Below the pieces are notes generated by a model. The model did not search any database, was not told the origin of the DNA, and saw only the letters and a list, made by a program, of their open reading frames with translations. From positions 1-64,000 of the forward strand of contig DASZSV010000003.1 of assembly GCA_035548495.1 (NCBI GenBank): 64,000 nt of DNA. The letters are read 5' to 3'. Made by a program: the position numbers and the translations under genes. Source of the stretch: CAILZL01 sp035548495. GTDB taxonomy: Bacteria; Pseudomonadota; Gammaproteobacteria; Steroidobacterales; Steroidobacteraceae. Positions 26,164 to 35,946 of this stretch are shown piece by piece. Every line of letters begins with the position of its first letter. Position 1 is the first letter of the stretch.

Positions 26164-27536
26164 TGTGACGTATCTTGCGGTGAATGCAGCAGTGCCAGTA
26201 TGTCACTGGCAAGCTGGTCATAATTTTCATCGAAATGATGTCCGCCGCTTTTGCGCAGGACATGTGCGGCAGCCGCACCCGGCAAGGTGCACAAACTGTC
26301 ATCGTGCTCATCTTCACCATAAATGCATTGCACCATGTTCGCAGGCATTTGCTTTAGTTCAGGTTCGATCGGCACACGCCCCTTGTCGGTCTCGACACCC
26401 AGCCAGTTTCTCGGATCCACTTCAAATGCCGTGGTGCGTTCGGGTGACAGGAGCGAAACCAGCTGGACCTGCGCACGCAGCTCCGCAGGCAAACGGTTAT
26501 ACAGAAATGGCAGCACATTTCCGCCAAATGAAAATCCGATCAGGATGACTTTATTGCGATGCCATTGTGCATCGTAGTAACGGATGATGCGCGCCAGATC
26601 GTGCGCACCCAGTAGCGGCGATTTGTTGTGCCAGTAGTATCGCAATACGTCCACGCCCACTGCCGGCATGCCGCGATCGGCGAGAATGCCTGCCAGTGTT
26701 TGATCGAGATCACGCCAGCCGCCATCGCCGGAGTAAATGATGGCATAGGAATCAGTTGTCACTTTTGCCGGCTGCACTTCGACGACCGGCAAATCGGCAA
26801 CTCCGTTTTTCAGACGTTCCGCGTTGATGTCGTTCAACGCCGTTTGATATGCATCATACAACGGCTTGTCAGGTTCATTGAAGGACTTGCCCTTTGCATT
26901 GATGGATGAAACAAATGCCTTGCTGCTGGCTGAAGCATGCGAGTCGTTCCAGATTCGCAATGGCACGTTGGGATTAAGTGGTTCAACCGCAATGGTCTGC
27001 AGATCACTGGAAGAACTGGCTGCCTTGTGATCGCAGAATGCAGGATGAAGTGTAATTTGTGGTTCAGGATTCAATCCGGCGGTTGCAGCAAATGCCAGCG
27101 GCGGCGCCTGCAACTGCGCCATGTAAACCAGCGTCGCGCCTGCATCATGTCCGAGTACGACGGGCTCCTGGTAGTTGTGCGTGCCAGCGTTGCGTTGTTG
27201 ATCACTGCTGAAACCTTCCAGCATGCCCGGAAGATAAACACAATCTGTATCCTTGCGATGTACTTCAAGAAAGCGGCGTGTGTCGATTCCTGCAACATAG
27301 TATCCATTTCGCGCGTAGTGCATGGCAACCGCGGCATCGGATGCAGTCCAGCCGGCATCACCAGAGAACAGGAACATGAAACCCTGTTGTCTCACCCACG
27401 CAGGATAAACATGCACGCTGCCGAGGTCATCATCCTGCTGGATTCGCGGGCGCCGCTGCCACATCAGCCACGAGAAAGCTGCGATCACTATGACTAGCAC
27501 ACAGATGACTAAGGCTGATTTTGCTTTTCGGTTCAT
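26160..27536 (-). CDS. virJ: VirJ/AcvB family periplasmic lipase-like protein
   Basis: 458 residues from ATG 27536; one N-terminal membrane anchor (about 8-26). Two related alpha/beta-hydrolase-like halves each start with a SGDxGW motif (SGDAGW near 58, SGDGGW near 269). The first half has GHDAGA at the elbow, with aspartate in place of serine; the second has an intact GFSFGG (Ser 336) and a late GGHHFDENY histidine. AcvB of Agrobacterium is reported to hydrolyse lysyl-phosphatidylglycerol in the periplasm, and the gene is often paired with mprF/lpiA, as here (divergent, 250 bases apart). First gene of a two-gene operon with a secreted hydrolase. Confidence 0.9.
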   Translation of the reverse strand: MNRKAKSALVICVLVIVIAAFSWLMWQRRPRIQQDDDLGSVHVYPAWVRQQGFMFLFSGDAGWTASDAAVAMHYARNGYYVAGIDTRRFLEVHRKDTDCVYLPGMLEGFSSDQQRNAGTHNYQEPVVLGHDAGATLVYMAQLQAPPLAFAATAGLNPEPQITLHPAFCDHKAASSSSDLQTIAVEPLNPNVPLRIWNDSHASASSKAFVSSINAKGKSFNEPDKPLYDAYQTALNDINAERLKNGVADLPVVEVQPAKVTTDSYAIIYSGDGGWRDLDQTLAGILADRGMPAVGVDVLRYYWHNKSPLLGAHDLARIIRYYDAQWHRNKVILIGFSFGGNVLPFLYNRLPAELRAQVQLVSLLSPERTTAFEVDPRNWLGVETDKGRVPIEPELKQMPANMVQCIYGEDEHDDSLCTLPGAAAAHVLRKSGGHHFDENYDQLASDILALLHSPQDTSQ

Positions 27537-27788
27537 ACACAATTGGTGGTGAAATTAAAGCAGCAACACGTTGTAGTACCGCGAGAAACAGCTGCTGTTC
27601 GATCTGCCCGTTCGGATCAAAGCGCCGAACCTTAGGTGGTGATTGCGGCAAACGCAAGTTGTACGCAGGTTAAGAACGGTTCAGCATTGAGTCGGATCGT
27701 TACAGTGACTGCTTGTCCAATCCTGTAGCGGTGAGGCACCTGATATGATTACTGCATTCCGGTTGCGGTGTACAAAAGGCATTTGAGC

Positions 27789-30380
27789 ATGGGATTTATT
27801 GCCGATTCAAATCTGGTACCGCGCGCCTGGTTCAAATGGTTGATGCCTGTAGTGTCACTGGCGGTGTTGTTGCTGGTGCTGGCAGTACTGCATCGTGCAT
27901 TTGCCGGATATCACCTGCGTGATGTCTTTGTGCAATTGCATGCATTGCCCACGCGTGTCAAATGGCTGGCCGGCATCGCGGCATTCGCAAGCTACATTGT
28001 GTTATGCGGCTATGACCTGCTGGCCCTGCGCTATCTGCGACAGAACGTACGTGTACTGCGCACCATGCTGGCGTCATTCGTGGCGTTTTCCATTGGCCAC
28101 AATGTGGGACTGACCACACTAAGCGGCGCTGCAATTCGCTTGCGTCTGTATGGTGCCGTTGGCGTACCCGCCACGGATGTAGCCATCATGAGTGGGTTTT
28201 GCGTGTTGACCACCACACTGGGTGCGGTGGTGTTGATTGCCTGTTCATTGATGATGCACGCGGACGCGGCGAGCCAATTGCTGCATCTGCCTGCAACGCT
28301 GCTCTTCTTCATTGGCATTCTGCTGGCGCTGTTATTTGCGGCGTACTGCATCTGGTGCGGCCGGCGCAAAACACCATTGGTATGGCGAAACTGGTCGTTG
28401 TCATTGCCACGTCCGGGGATGACGTTGGCCCAGACATTTGTCGCGGCACTGGATCTGTGTCTGGCAGCGTGGTGTTTGTATCTGTTGCTGCCGGATGCAG
28501 CGAGCATTTCATATCAAACCTTCCTTGCGATCTACGTGCTCAGCATCATTGCAGTGATGATCACCAATGTGCCGGGAGGTCTTGGTGTATTTGAATCCGT
28601 CATTGTACTCAGCATGCCATCGTTACCCATCGACAAATTGCTGGCGTCGCTGCTGGCATTTCGGGTGATTTACTATCTTGCGCCCCTGGTGCTTGCATCG
28701 TTGTTCCTGGTAGCGCATGAGTTCTGGCTGCAACGCCATCACGTACGCAAAGCTGCGGGGGTAATGCGTGACTGGCTATCGGCTGTAGCGCCTCTGGCGA
28801 TGGGTGCGTTGGTACTGGTCGCGGGCGGTGTATTGCTGCTCTCAGGTGCAACTCCCGCGATTGCATGGCGTCTGCAAACATTGAGTGAGATTGTTCCTTT
28901 GCCCATTCTGGAATTGTCGCATCTGCTGGGAAGTGTGGCGGGATTGGGATTGGTGGTGTTGTCGCGCGCACTGATTCGCCGAGTGCATCTTGCGTGGCAA
29001 CTCGCGCTTGCGCTGTTGCTGGCCGGCGCTGTGTTTTCACTGCTCAAGGGCTGGGATTACGAAGAATGCATCATCATGCTGCTGGTGGCGGGATTGCTGT
29101 TCATTGCACAGGATGCTTTTTATCGCCGCGCTGCGCTGCTTGAATCGCATGTCAATCTGCGCTGGTTGCTGGGTGTGGTGATGATTGTCGGTGTAGTTAT
29201 CTGGGTGGGCATGCTGGCGCGTTTGCATTTGCAGTACTCACATGAGTTGTGGTGGACCTTTGCATTTGAAAGCGATGCGCCGCGGATTCTGCGAGCAGCA
29301 TTGGTCATTTGTTTGCTCATTGCTGCTTATATTCTGCATGCATGGCTGTCACCGCATGCTCCGGGTGTTGTCAGCCACGAGAAGAATGATCAAATGCAAG
29401 CAGAAGAAATTGTTGCCAATGCATCGCGTGCGGTTGCAAATCTTGCCCTGCTGGGTGACAAGCGTTTGCTGGTGCATCCCAATGCAGATGCCTTTTTGAT
29501 GTACCAGGTGTCGGGAAGAAGCTGGATAAGCATGGCTGATCCGGTCATGAAAGCCGGTGCGGACGTGCAACGCGCCTCGGAACTTGCATGGTCATTCCGC
29601 GAGTTGTCGGATGAGTACGGCGGCTGGACCGTGTTTTATCAGGTTACCCCGGAGTTCCTGCCAGTGTATGTTGATCTTGGACTGGCGTTGTTGAAACTCG
29701 GGGAAGAGGCGCGTGTTCCACTACACGAGTTCTCGCTTGAAGGCAGCCATCGTGCCGAGTTTCGTACGGTGCGGCGACGCGCGGAACGTGAAGGAGTCTG
29801 TTTTGAAGTGTTACCTCCACCGTTGAGTGAAGTAGTGCTGGGGGAGTTGCAAATTATTTCGCAGGAATGGCTGACTGCAAAATCCGCACACGAGAAGCGC
29901 TTTTCGGTGGGCTATTTTTCACCACAGTACATTGCCCAGTTTCCAACAGCGGTGGTGAGACGCGATGGCCGGATTATTGCGTTTGCCAATTTGTGGCCAA
30001 CATACAATCGTCATGAATTGTCAGTGGATTTGATGCGTTACGGCAGTCGTTCGCCGCCGGGCGTGATGGACTATCTGTTCGTTGAGGCGATGTTGTGGGG
30101 CAAGGCACAGGGCTATCAATGGTTCAATCTAGGCATGGCTCCCCTGTCCGGTCTTGAACAGCACTATCTCGCACCGGCTTGGCATCGCATTGCGAACTTT
30201 GTCTTTGATATGGGTGAACATTTCTATAACTTTGAAGGATTGCGAAATTACAAGAAAAAGTTCTTCCCCATATGGGAACCACGTTATCTTGCTGCACCGG
30301 GTGGTCTTGCCTTACCGCGTGTCTTGCTGGATGTAGCAGGTTTGATCGCAGGCGGACTTCGCGAAATCATCAGCAAATAG
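27789..30380 (+). CDS. mprF: Phosphatidylglycerol lysyltransferase/flippase MprF
   Basis: 863 residues from ATG 27789; AAAAGG lies about nine bases upstream, which favours it over GTG 27768. The N-terminal part is a multi-helix flippase domain (for example VAFSIGHNVGLTTLSGAAIR and MITNVPGGLGVFESVIVLS), followed by further helices up to about residue 525. The C-terminal cytosolic part is the DUF2156/GNAT synthase domain (WISMADPVMKAG, FSLEGSHRAEFRTVRRRAE, NLGMAPLSGLE). It transfers an amino acid, usually lysine or alanine, from aminoacyl-tRNA to phosphatidylglycerol and flips the product, giving resistance to cationic peptides. Divergent from a VirJ/AcvB-like gene that may reverse the reaction. 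Confidence 0.95.
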   Translation: MGFIADSNLVPRAWFKWLMPVVSLAVLLLVLAVLHRAFAGYHLRDVFVQLHALPTRVKWLAGIAAFASYIVLCGYDLLALRYLRQNVRVLRTMLASFVAFSIGHNVGLTTLSGAAIRLRLYGAVGVPATDVAIMSGFCVLTTTLGAVVLIACSLMMHADAASQLLHLPATLLFFIGILLALLFAAYCIWCGRRKTPLVWRNWSLSLPRPGMTLAQTFVAALDLCLAAWCLYLLLPDAASISYQTFLAIYVLSIIAVMITNVPGGLGVFESVIVLSMPSLPIDKLLASLLAFRVIYYLAPLVLASLFLVAHEFWLQRHHVRKAAGVMRDWLSAVAPLAMGALVLVAGGVLLLSGATPAIAWRLQTLSEIVPLPILELSHLLGSVAGLGLVVLSRALIRRVHLAWQLALALLLAGAVFSLLKGWDYEECIIMLLVAGLLFIAQDAFYRRAALLESHVNLRWLLGVVMIVGVVIWVGMLARLHLQYSHELWWTFAFESDAPRILRAALVICLLIAAYILHAWLSPHAPGVVSHEKNDQMQAEEIVANASRAVANLALLGDKRLLVHPNADAFLMYQVSGRSWISMADPVMKAGADVQRASELAWSFRELSDEYGGWTVFYQVTPEFLPVYVDLGLALLKLGEEARVPLHEFSLEGSHRAEFRTVRRRAEREGVCFEVLPPPLSEVVLGELQIISQEWLTAKSAHEKRFSVGYFSPQYIAQFPTAVVRRDGRIIAFANLWPTYNRHELSVDLMRYGSRSPPGVMDYLFVEAMLWGKAQGYQWFNLGMAPLSGLEQHYLAPAWHRIANFVFDMGEHFYNFEGLRNYKKKFFPIWEPRYLAAPGGLALPRVLLDVAGLIAGGLREIISK

Positions 30381-30523
30381 AATTGACCTGAATATCAATC
30401 CGCTTCCAGACGTTTGACCAGTACACAACAACTTGACTGTTGTGATGAAGGGGAAGCCGTGGATTGGTTGAAATATGTACGCAGCATCAACGTCAGATGA
30501 AGTATGCGGCTGGTCAGGCAAAA

Positions 30524-30552
30524 ATCTGTTGGTTCAAGTCGTCAAAACAGAT
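30524..30552. terminator. Weak hairpin between convergent mprF and SYLF gene
   Basis: ATCTGTT and AACAGAT pair around a 15-base loop and are followed on the plus strand by CTTTAATC. It sits between the stops of the convergent genes at 30380 and 30559. Low-stability candidate. Confidence 0.25.
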
Positions 30553-30558
30553 CTTTAA

Positions 30559-31119
30559 TCATTTGCGCTTGAACACGTATTTTTGTCCGGCGAGCGCTGC
30601 CTGATACATCAGGCCGCCCTTTGCCAAAGTCATAACGGCGAATCCCTTGTAGTATTGTGCAACGGTCTTACCGTGTTCCACGTTGGTGCTTACTGACGCC
30701 GAGATACCCGTGGTTCCTGCTTGTGCATTCGCTCCCAGCGTAATCGCGACTGCTGAAGCATCGGCGCCAAATTCAAAACTGTCGCTGGTAAATTCGTCAA
30801 AAGCCCGTTTGTCCTGAAAGAAAATGATCTGACTGTACGCCTGTCCGCCCAGTTGAAATCCGACAGACAGTTGTACCAATGTGCTTTCGCCGAAAAATTT
30901 GCCGCCTTGATATACGTGACCCTTGCCTGCGGCACCACCAACACCGATGGCCCCTTTACCGATAGTCGGAAAGACGGCGTAGCCATAGGCCGAAGTAAAA
31001 TATGGCCTGGTAATTTCGGCCTTCCTGAAGTTGTTGATGGCGTCGCTGTACTTGTCGGCCCAGACTGGTGTGGACAACGCGATCGACACACAGGCAAGAA
31101 AGATCGACGTAATGCGCAT
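30559..31119 (-). CDS. Secreted SYLF (lipid-binding YSC84-type) domain protein
   Basis: 186 residues. AAGGAG ends six bases before ATG 31119 (MRITSIFL), but would abut ATG 31125, so the shorter start is chosen. A signal peptide (MRITSIFLACVSIALSTPVWA) precedes a SYLF domain covering the rest: AYGYAVFPTIGKGAIGVGGA, GKGHVY, STLVQLSVGFQLGGQAYSQI, and the C-terminal AGTTGISASVST. Bacterial members are found in the periplasm or outer envelope; the domain binds phosphoinositide-like lipids in eukaryotes, but the bacterial role is unclear. It lies convergent to mprF. Confidence 0.88.
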   Translation of the reverse strand: MRITSIFLACVSIALSTPVWADKYSDAINNFRKAEITRPYFTSAYGYAVFPTIGKGAIGVGGAAGKGHVYQGGKFFGESTLVQLSVGFQLGGQAYSQIIFFQDKRAFDEFTSDSFEFGADASAVAITLGANAQAGTTGISASVSTNVEHGKTVAQYYKGFAVMTLAKGGLMYQAALAGQKYVFKRK

Positions 31120-31217
31120 GTTCATCTCCTTTACAAGAACTTGTAACAAGGAATTTTGAGATCGCAGTGCTGTTGTTGATGCAGTCTGCCATCAATTTGC
31201 GCAACAAGTAAATTGTA

Positions 31218-31246
31218 GCCGTGAGAGAACACTATCAATTCACGGC
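31218..31246 (-). terminator. Possible gyrB 3' hairpin
   Basis: GCCGTGA and TCACGGC pair with a 15-base loop about 60 bases after the gyrB stop, followed on the minus strand by TACAATTT. No strong T-tract. Confidence 0.3.
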
Positions 31247-31304
31247 CATAGGCATTGCTTCAATATCAGATCAGATCGAGACTTCTACGGATCAGATAGT
31301 TCAT

Positions 31305-33722
31305 CTATATATCCAGATTTGAAACCGACAGCGCATTCTTTTCGATGAACTCTCTCCTGGGTTCCACCTGATCGCCCATCAATGTTGCAAATATTTCATT
31401 CGCGCCTTGAGCATCTTCAATACGGACCTGGATCAGGCGGCGGGTGGCGGGATTGATGGTTGTTTCCCACAATTGCTCCGGATTCATTTCGCCGAGACCT
31501 TTGTAACGCTGGATGCTTTGCCCGCGTCGTGCTTGCTCGAGCAACCAATTCATTGCCTGTTTGAAACTGGAAACCTCCTGGCGCGACTCCCCTCGTGTCA
31601 CGTAAGCACCATCGGCGATCAATCCGACCAGCGCCTTGCCCAACTCGGCGATGCGCAGGTATTCGGCTGATTCGAAAAATTCACGATGCAGATGTTTGGT
31701 GGTATGCACACCATGTTCGATACGGGTAATCAACAACGCTGGATGATTTCCGTGGTGTTCAACTTTGATCTGATAGCGCCGTACTGCATCATCTGCATTC
31801 AGTTGTTGTTCCAATCGTGCAGCCCACGACGACAGCCACGCCGGATCATCATGCTGGGACAACATGACTTCAGGCAGATACAGCATTTGTTCCAGTACCC
31901 GCTGATCATAACGACGCGCAGAGCGCTTTATGATGGACTGAACATCAGTCCATTGTCGCAGAAGCGTGTCCAATGCATTGCCCGTCAGAGGATTGGCTTC
32001 CTTGCTGGCATAAAGCGCACTGCCATCAATTGCGGTTTTCAGCAAAAGATCATTCAGTTCGCTGTCGTCCTTCACATATAGCTCGCTTTTGCCTTTCTTC
32101 ACTTTGTATAGCGGCGGTTGAGCAATGTAGATGTGGCCTCGCTCGATGAGCTGCGGCATCTGACGATAAAAGAACGTCAGCAATAACGTCCTGATATGCG
32201 AGCCATCGACATCGGCGTCGGTCATGATAATGATACGGTGATAGCGCAACTTGGCCACATCAAAATCGTCCGCACCAATTCCACATCCCAATGCGGTAAT
32301 CAATGTACCGACCTCTGCTGAAGACAGCATTTTGTCGAAACGTGCCTTTTCGACATTCAATATCTTTCCCTTGAGAGGCAGGATAGCTTGCGTGCGACGA
32401 TCGCGCCCTTGCTTGGCAGAACCGCCAGCTGAGTCACCTTCAACCAGAAACATCTCCGACAACGCAGGATCCTTTTCCTGGCAGTCGGCAAGCTTTCCGG
32501 GTAGTCCGGCGATATCCAATGCACCTTTGCGGCGCGTCATTTCGCGGGCCTTTCTTGCGGCCTCTCGCGCTCTCGCGGCTTCGACGACTTTCTCTGCAAT
32601 TGCCCGCGCGTTCTGCGGATTTTCCAGCAAAAACTCATCCAACTTCTCGCTAACTGATTGTTCAACGATGGCCTTGATTTCGGATGAGACCAGTTTGTCC
32701 TTGGTTTGCGATGAAAACTTTGGATCCGGCATTTTCACAGACAAAATGGCAGTCAGTCCTTCGCGTGCGTCATCGCCGCTGGTGGCAAGTTTTTCCTTGG
32801 CGGGAAACTCTCGCTCGATGTAGCCATTCATGGTTCGAGTCAGCGCTGCGCGGAAACCAGCTAGGTGGGTACCGCCATCCTTCTGCGGGATGTTGTTTGT
32901 ATAGCAGTACATACTTTCTTGATAAGAGTCATTCCATTGCATGGCCAACTCCACCGCTATCGGACCCAGTTCCACCCGGAAATAGAACGGAACTTGGTGA
33001 ATCGGGTTTTTGGTGCGATTCAAATGCTTCACAAATTCGCGCAGTCCACCCTCGGCAAAAAATTCTTCGTGCTTGTCGTCACGTTCATCGACCAGCTCAA
33101 TGCGCACGCCGGAGTTGAGAAATGACAGTTCGCGCATTCTTTTAGCAAGAATGTCGTAACTGAATTCGATATGAGTGAATATCGTGGCGCTTGGCTTGAA
33201 TCGTATTGTCGTTCCGCGCTTATTCGTGGTCCCTGACACGGCAAGTGGAGCTTGTGGAACCCCTAGACGGTATTCTTGTTGATATACCTGCCCATCGCGC
33301 TGAATAGTGAGCAGGAGATACTCGGACAGCGCGTTGACTACGGACACACCTACTCCATGCAAACCGCCGGACACTTTGTATGAGCTGTCGTCAAATTTCC
33401 CACCCGCGTGCAACACGGTCATGATGACTTCCGCAGCGGATACCCCTTCTTCAGGATGGATATCCACAGGAATTCCACGGCCATTATCAGATACAGTGAC
33501 AGATTGGTCGGCATGTATCGTGACGACAATGTGGTCGCAATGACCGGCAAGTGCTTCGTCAATGGAATTGTCGACCACTTCGAACACCATGTGGTGTAAA
33601 CCGGTACCATCATCAGTATCGCCAATGTACATTCCAGGGCGCTTACGTACTGCGTCAAGGCCTTTTAACACTTTGATTTTACTGGAATCGTAAACACCAT
33701 CATTCGGTGATAATTCGTTCAT
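31305..33722 (-). CDS. gyrB: DNA gyrase subunit B
   Basis: 805 residues. ATPase domain of the GHKL type (VRKRPGMYIGDTDDGTGLHH, EVVDNSIDEALAGHC, DNGRGIPVD; VSGGLHGVGVSVVNALS), transducer, TOPRIM domain with EGDSAGGSAKQGRDR and DADVDGSHIRTLL, and the C-terminal QRYKGLGEMNPEQLWETTI tail. Length includes the roughly 165-residue insertion typical of Proteobacteria. With GyrA it introduces negative supercoils. GGAAG lies six bases before ATG 33722, and recF ends 24 bases upstream, giving the classical dnaA-dnaN-recF-gyrB order. Confidence 0.98.
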   Translation of the reverse strand: MNELSPNDGVYDSSKIKVLKGLDAVRKRPGMYIGDTDDGTGLHHMVFEVVDNSIDEALAGHCDHIVVTIHADQSVTVSDNGRGIPVDIHPEEGVSAAEVIMTVLHAGGKFDDSSYKVSGGLHGVGVSVVNALSEYLLLTIQRDGQVYQQEYRLGVPQAPLAVSGTTNKRGTTIRFKPSATIFTHIEFSYDILAKRMRELSFLNSGVRIELVDERDDKHEEFFAEGGLREFVKHLNRTKNPIHQVPFYFRVELGPIAVELAMQWNDSYQESMYCYTNNIPQKDGGTHLAGFRAALTRTMNGYIEREFPAKEKLATSGDDAREGLTAILSVKMPDPKFSSQTKDKLVSSEIKAIVEQSVSEKLDEFLLENPQNARAIAEKVVEAARAREAARKAREMTRRKGALDIAGLPGKLADCQEKDPALSEMFLVEGDSAGGSAKQGRDRRTQAILPLKGKILNVEKARFDKMLSSAEVGTLITALGCGIGADDFDVAKLRYHRIIIMTDADVDGSHIRTLLLTFFYRQMPQLIERGHIYIAQPPLYKVKKGKSELYVKDDSELNDLLLKTAIDGSALYASKEANPLTGNALDTLLRQWTDVQSIIKRSARRYDQRVLEQMLYLPEVMLSQHDDPAWLSSWAARLEQQLNADDAVRRYQIKVEHHGNHPALLITRIEHGVHTTKHLHREFFESAEYLRIAELGKALVGLIADGAYVTRGESRQEVSSFKQAMNWLLEQARRGQSIQRYKGLGEMNPEQLWETTINPATRRLIQVRIEDAQGANEIFATLMGDQVEPRREFIEKNALSVSNLDI

Positions 33723-33746
33723 ATTCTGCTTCCAATCCCGCTATTT

Positions 33747-34817
33747 CTAATAACCAACCACGTTAACAACACCGCCTTCTATATGAAAGCGTTTCGAATG
33801 TCTAAGTTGTTCCAAGCCTGCCAGTGAGAGTGCTGTGACAAAAAGTTGCACTGGCAATTCTGACACTACTTGCAGCAATCTGTGTAAGTTATCCACATCT
33901 AATTCCGCAGCGGGGTCATCCAATAGTAAACTAGGAAACGGGGTGGATTGCGCAGCTTTGTGAGCCTGCTGAGCAAGAATTAGTGTACACGCGAGCATCT
34001 TTTGCTGCCCCCTGGAGATTTTTTCCTTTGCCGTCTCCCCACCTATTTTGAGCAACATATCAGCCCGATGCGGACCAACGGTTGTCACACCTCGCTTAAG
34101 ATCGCTTTGTTGGCTTTCTTGCAAGGCTTCAATAAACGTCAGATTCCGCTTCCAGCCTTGAAAGTATTCAATGGTGACCTCGTCTTGTAACAGAGAGAGA
34201 CCTACTTTCTTGATAAATGGTGTCAAGGATTCCAAATATCGTCGTCGGCATTGGTCAATGAGAGTGCCTTGATTTGCCAACTCACCGTTCCATATGTCGG
34301 CGCGTGAACTCGCTTTGGAACTCAGGGCGGAATTCCGCTGCTTCAAAGCACGGTTGTATCTTCGCCAAGTATCCTTAAAAGAATGTTCCACGTGAAACAC
34401 ACCCCAGTCTATGAATTGCCTTCGGCGCTTCGGGCCATCCTCTATTAATTTATGCACATCAGGATCAATAGCTTGAACTGGAAATCGCAGCGCAAACTCA
34501 CTGAAACTATTCACCTCCCGTCCACTGACCCTTAGCTGTCTTTCACTTGGGCTCCAGTTGATCCCCATACAGACCTCGCTGTCGAAGTCATCTTGAACCG
34601 CTCCGACGATGACAAAATCCTCACGAGAGCTTTGCACCAGAACATCGCTGCCAACCGACCGAAATGAACGTCCTGACCCGAGAAAAAAAATAGCTTCAAG
34701 CAAACTGGTTTTGCCGGACCCATTTGCACCGGTGATCAAATTACATGTCGGTGCAAACTCCAAACTGGCGCTTGAAAGACAACGAAAACGTTCGATTTCA
34801 AGTCGGCAGAGCGGCAT
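33747..34817 (-). CDS. recF: DNA replication and repair protein RecF
   Basis: 356 residues. SMC-like ATPase: Walker A GANGSGKTSLLEAIF, signature KISRGQQKMLACTLIL, Walker B LLLDDPAAELD. It loads RecA at ssDNA gaps with RecO and RecR. Start ATG 34817 (MPLCRLEIERFRC) fits the family, though no Shine-Dalgarno sequence is obvious; it lies 31 bases after dnaN. The coding sequence contains a perfect DnaA box TTATCCACA at 33889-33897. Confidence 0.97.
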   Translation of the reverse strand: MPLCRLEIERFRCLSSASLEFAPTCNLITGANGSGKTSLLEAIFFLGSGRSFRSVGSDVLVQSSREDFVIVGAVQDDFDSEVCMGINWSPSERQLRVSGREVNSFSEFALRFPVQAIDPDVHKLIEDGPKRRRQFIDWGVFHVEHSFKDTWRRYNRALKQRNSALSSKASSRADIWNGELANQGTLIDQCRRRYLESLTPFIKKVGLSLLQDEVTIEYFQGWKRNLTFIEALQESQQSDLKRGVTTVGPHRADMLLKIGGETAKEKISRGQQKMLACTLILAQQAHKAAQSTPFPSLLLDDPAAELDVDNLHRLLQVVSELPVQLFVTALSLAGLEQLRHSKRFHIEGGVVNVVGY

Positions 34818-34848
34818 TAATCAGTTCTGTTTCGCTGCAAGCTTGCGA

Positions 34849-35946
34849 TCAGAGACGCATGGGCATAACAACGTACTTGGAATCAACGTCGCCCGGTGCC
34901 TTGATCAAGCAACTGCTATTGCCGTCCGTAAATCCAAGCTCAACCAATTCTCCTTGCACTGCACCTATTGCCTCTAGAAGATAATTTACATTAAACCCGA
35001 TCTCCATCATCTCCCCCTGATACTTAACCTCCAGTTCTTCTTCGGCTTCTTCCTGCTCTGGATTGTGTGCCTGCATCACTAGAGAGTTGCTGCGAAGGGT
35101 CAACCTGATTCCCCTATATTTTTCGTTAGATAAAATAGCCGCCCTCAATAACGACGCCCGTATTGCCGAAGGGGAAGTTTCTACAATCCGGTCGGGATTG
35201 GCAGGAATGACCCTGGTGTAGTCTGGAAAACGGCCGTCAATGAGCTTTGAGGTAAAACGAACTCCTTGTACGTTAACTCTGACGTGATTGGTCCCGATGG
35301 ACAACTCCACATTTTCCTGGGTACCCAAAATTCTCTGTAGTTCCAATACGCCCTTGCGCGGGAGAATAACCTGCAGCGGGGTTTTAACCGGTTCACTTAA
35401 CTTCATTTCCGCTAATGCAAGCCGGTGACCGTCAGTCGCAACTAGACGCAGCACGCTGTCTGCGAGTTCAAACAACAGCCCATTGAGGTAGTACCGTACA
35501 TCTTGCTGCGCCATGGAAAAGTGGGTCTTCTCAAGCAAGGACTTAAGTCCATTTTGAGAAAGGCTAATTCTTTGTTTTATATCAATATTTTCTGTGGACG
35601 GGAATTCAGATGCTGGCAATGTGGTCAACATGAAGCGGCTTTTACCAGATCGAATGACGACTCTGCCGCCATCCAGAGCGAAGCTTATTTCCGAACTTTC
35701 CGGCAATGCCTTTACGATATCCAGAAACTTCCGTCCAGGCACAGTTACTTCACCCGCCTCTTCAATGTGCACAGAGCTGGTTGCTGATAACTCGACTTCA
35801 AGATCAGTTGCAGTGATCGCCAGTTTATCGTCCTTGCAAACTAAAAGCACATTACCCAAGACAGGCATCGTCTGACGCCGTTCCACAACGCCAGTTACTG
35901 CTTGAAGCGGAGTCAATATCGCATCGCGCGCAGCACTAAACTTCAT
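34849..35946 (-). CDS. dnaN: DNA polymerase III beta sliding clamp
   Basis: 365 residues, the typical length. The three clamp domains are visible: MKFSAARDAILTPLQAVTGVVERR, the second domain from about 128 (RISLSQNGLKSLLEKTHFSM; quoted in part), and a C-terminal LIKAPGDVDSKYVVMPMRL, the conserved end with P-M-R-L. It forms the dimeric ring that tethers polymerases to DNA. ATG 35946 is at the edge of a very A+T-rich spacer shared with the dnaA 3' end, likely containing its own promoter. Confidence 0.98.
   Translation of the reverse strand: MKFSAARDAILTPLQAVTGVVERRQTMPVLGNVLLVCKDDKLAITATDLEVELSATSSVHIEEAGEVTVPGRKFLDIVKALPESSEISFALDGGRVVIRSGKSRFMLTTLPASEFPSTENIDIKQRISLSQNGLKSLLEKTHFSMAQQDVRYYLNGLLFELADSVLRLVATDGHRLALAEMKLSEPVKTPLQVILPRKGVLELQRILGTQENVELSIGTNHVRVNVQGVRFTSKLIDGRFPDYTRVIPANPDRIVETSPSAIRASLLRAAILSNEKYRGIRLTLRSNSLVMQAHNPEQEEAEEELEVKYQGEMMEIGFNVNYLLEAIGAVQGELVELGFTDGNSSCLIKAPGDVDSKYVVMPMRL

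Noticed and set aside
30521..30545. GGTTCAAGTC, resembling a tRNA T-loop
   Set aside because: No acceptor stem, anticodon arm or D-arm can be built around it.
33460..33468. ATATCCACA, near-match to a DnaA box in gyrB
   Set aside because: It encodes the conserved VDIHPEEG segment of the ATPase domain, so the match is explained by protein conservation.
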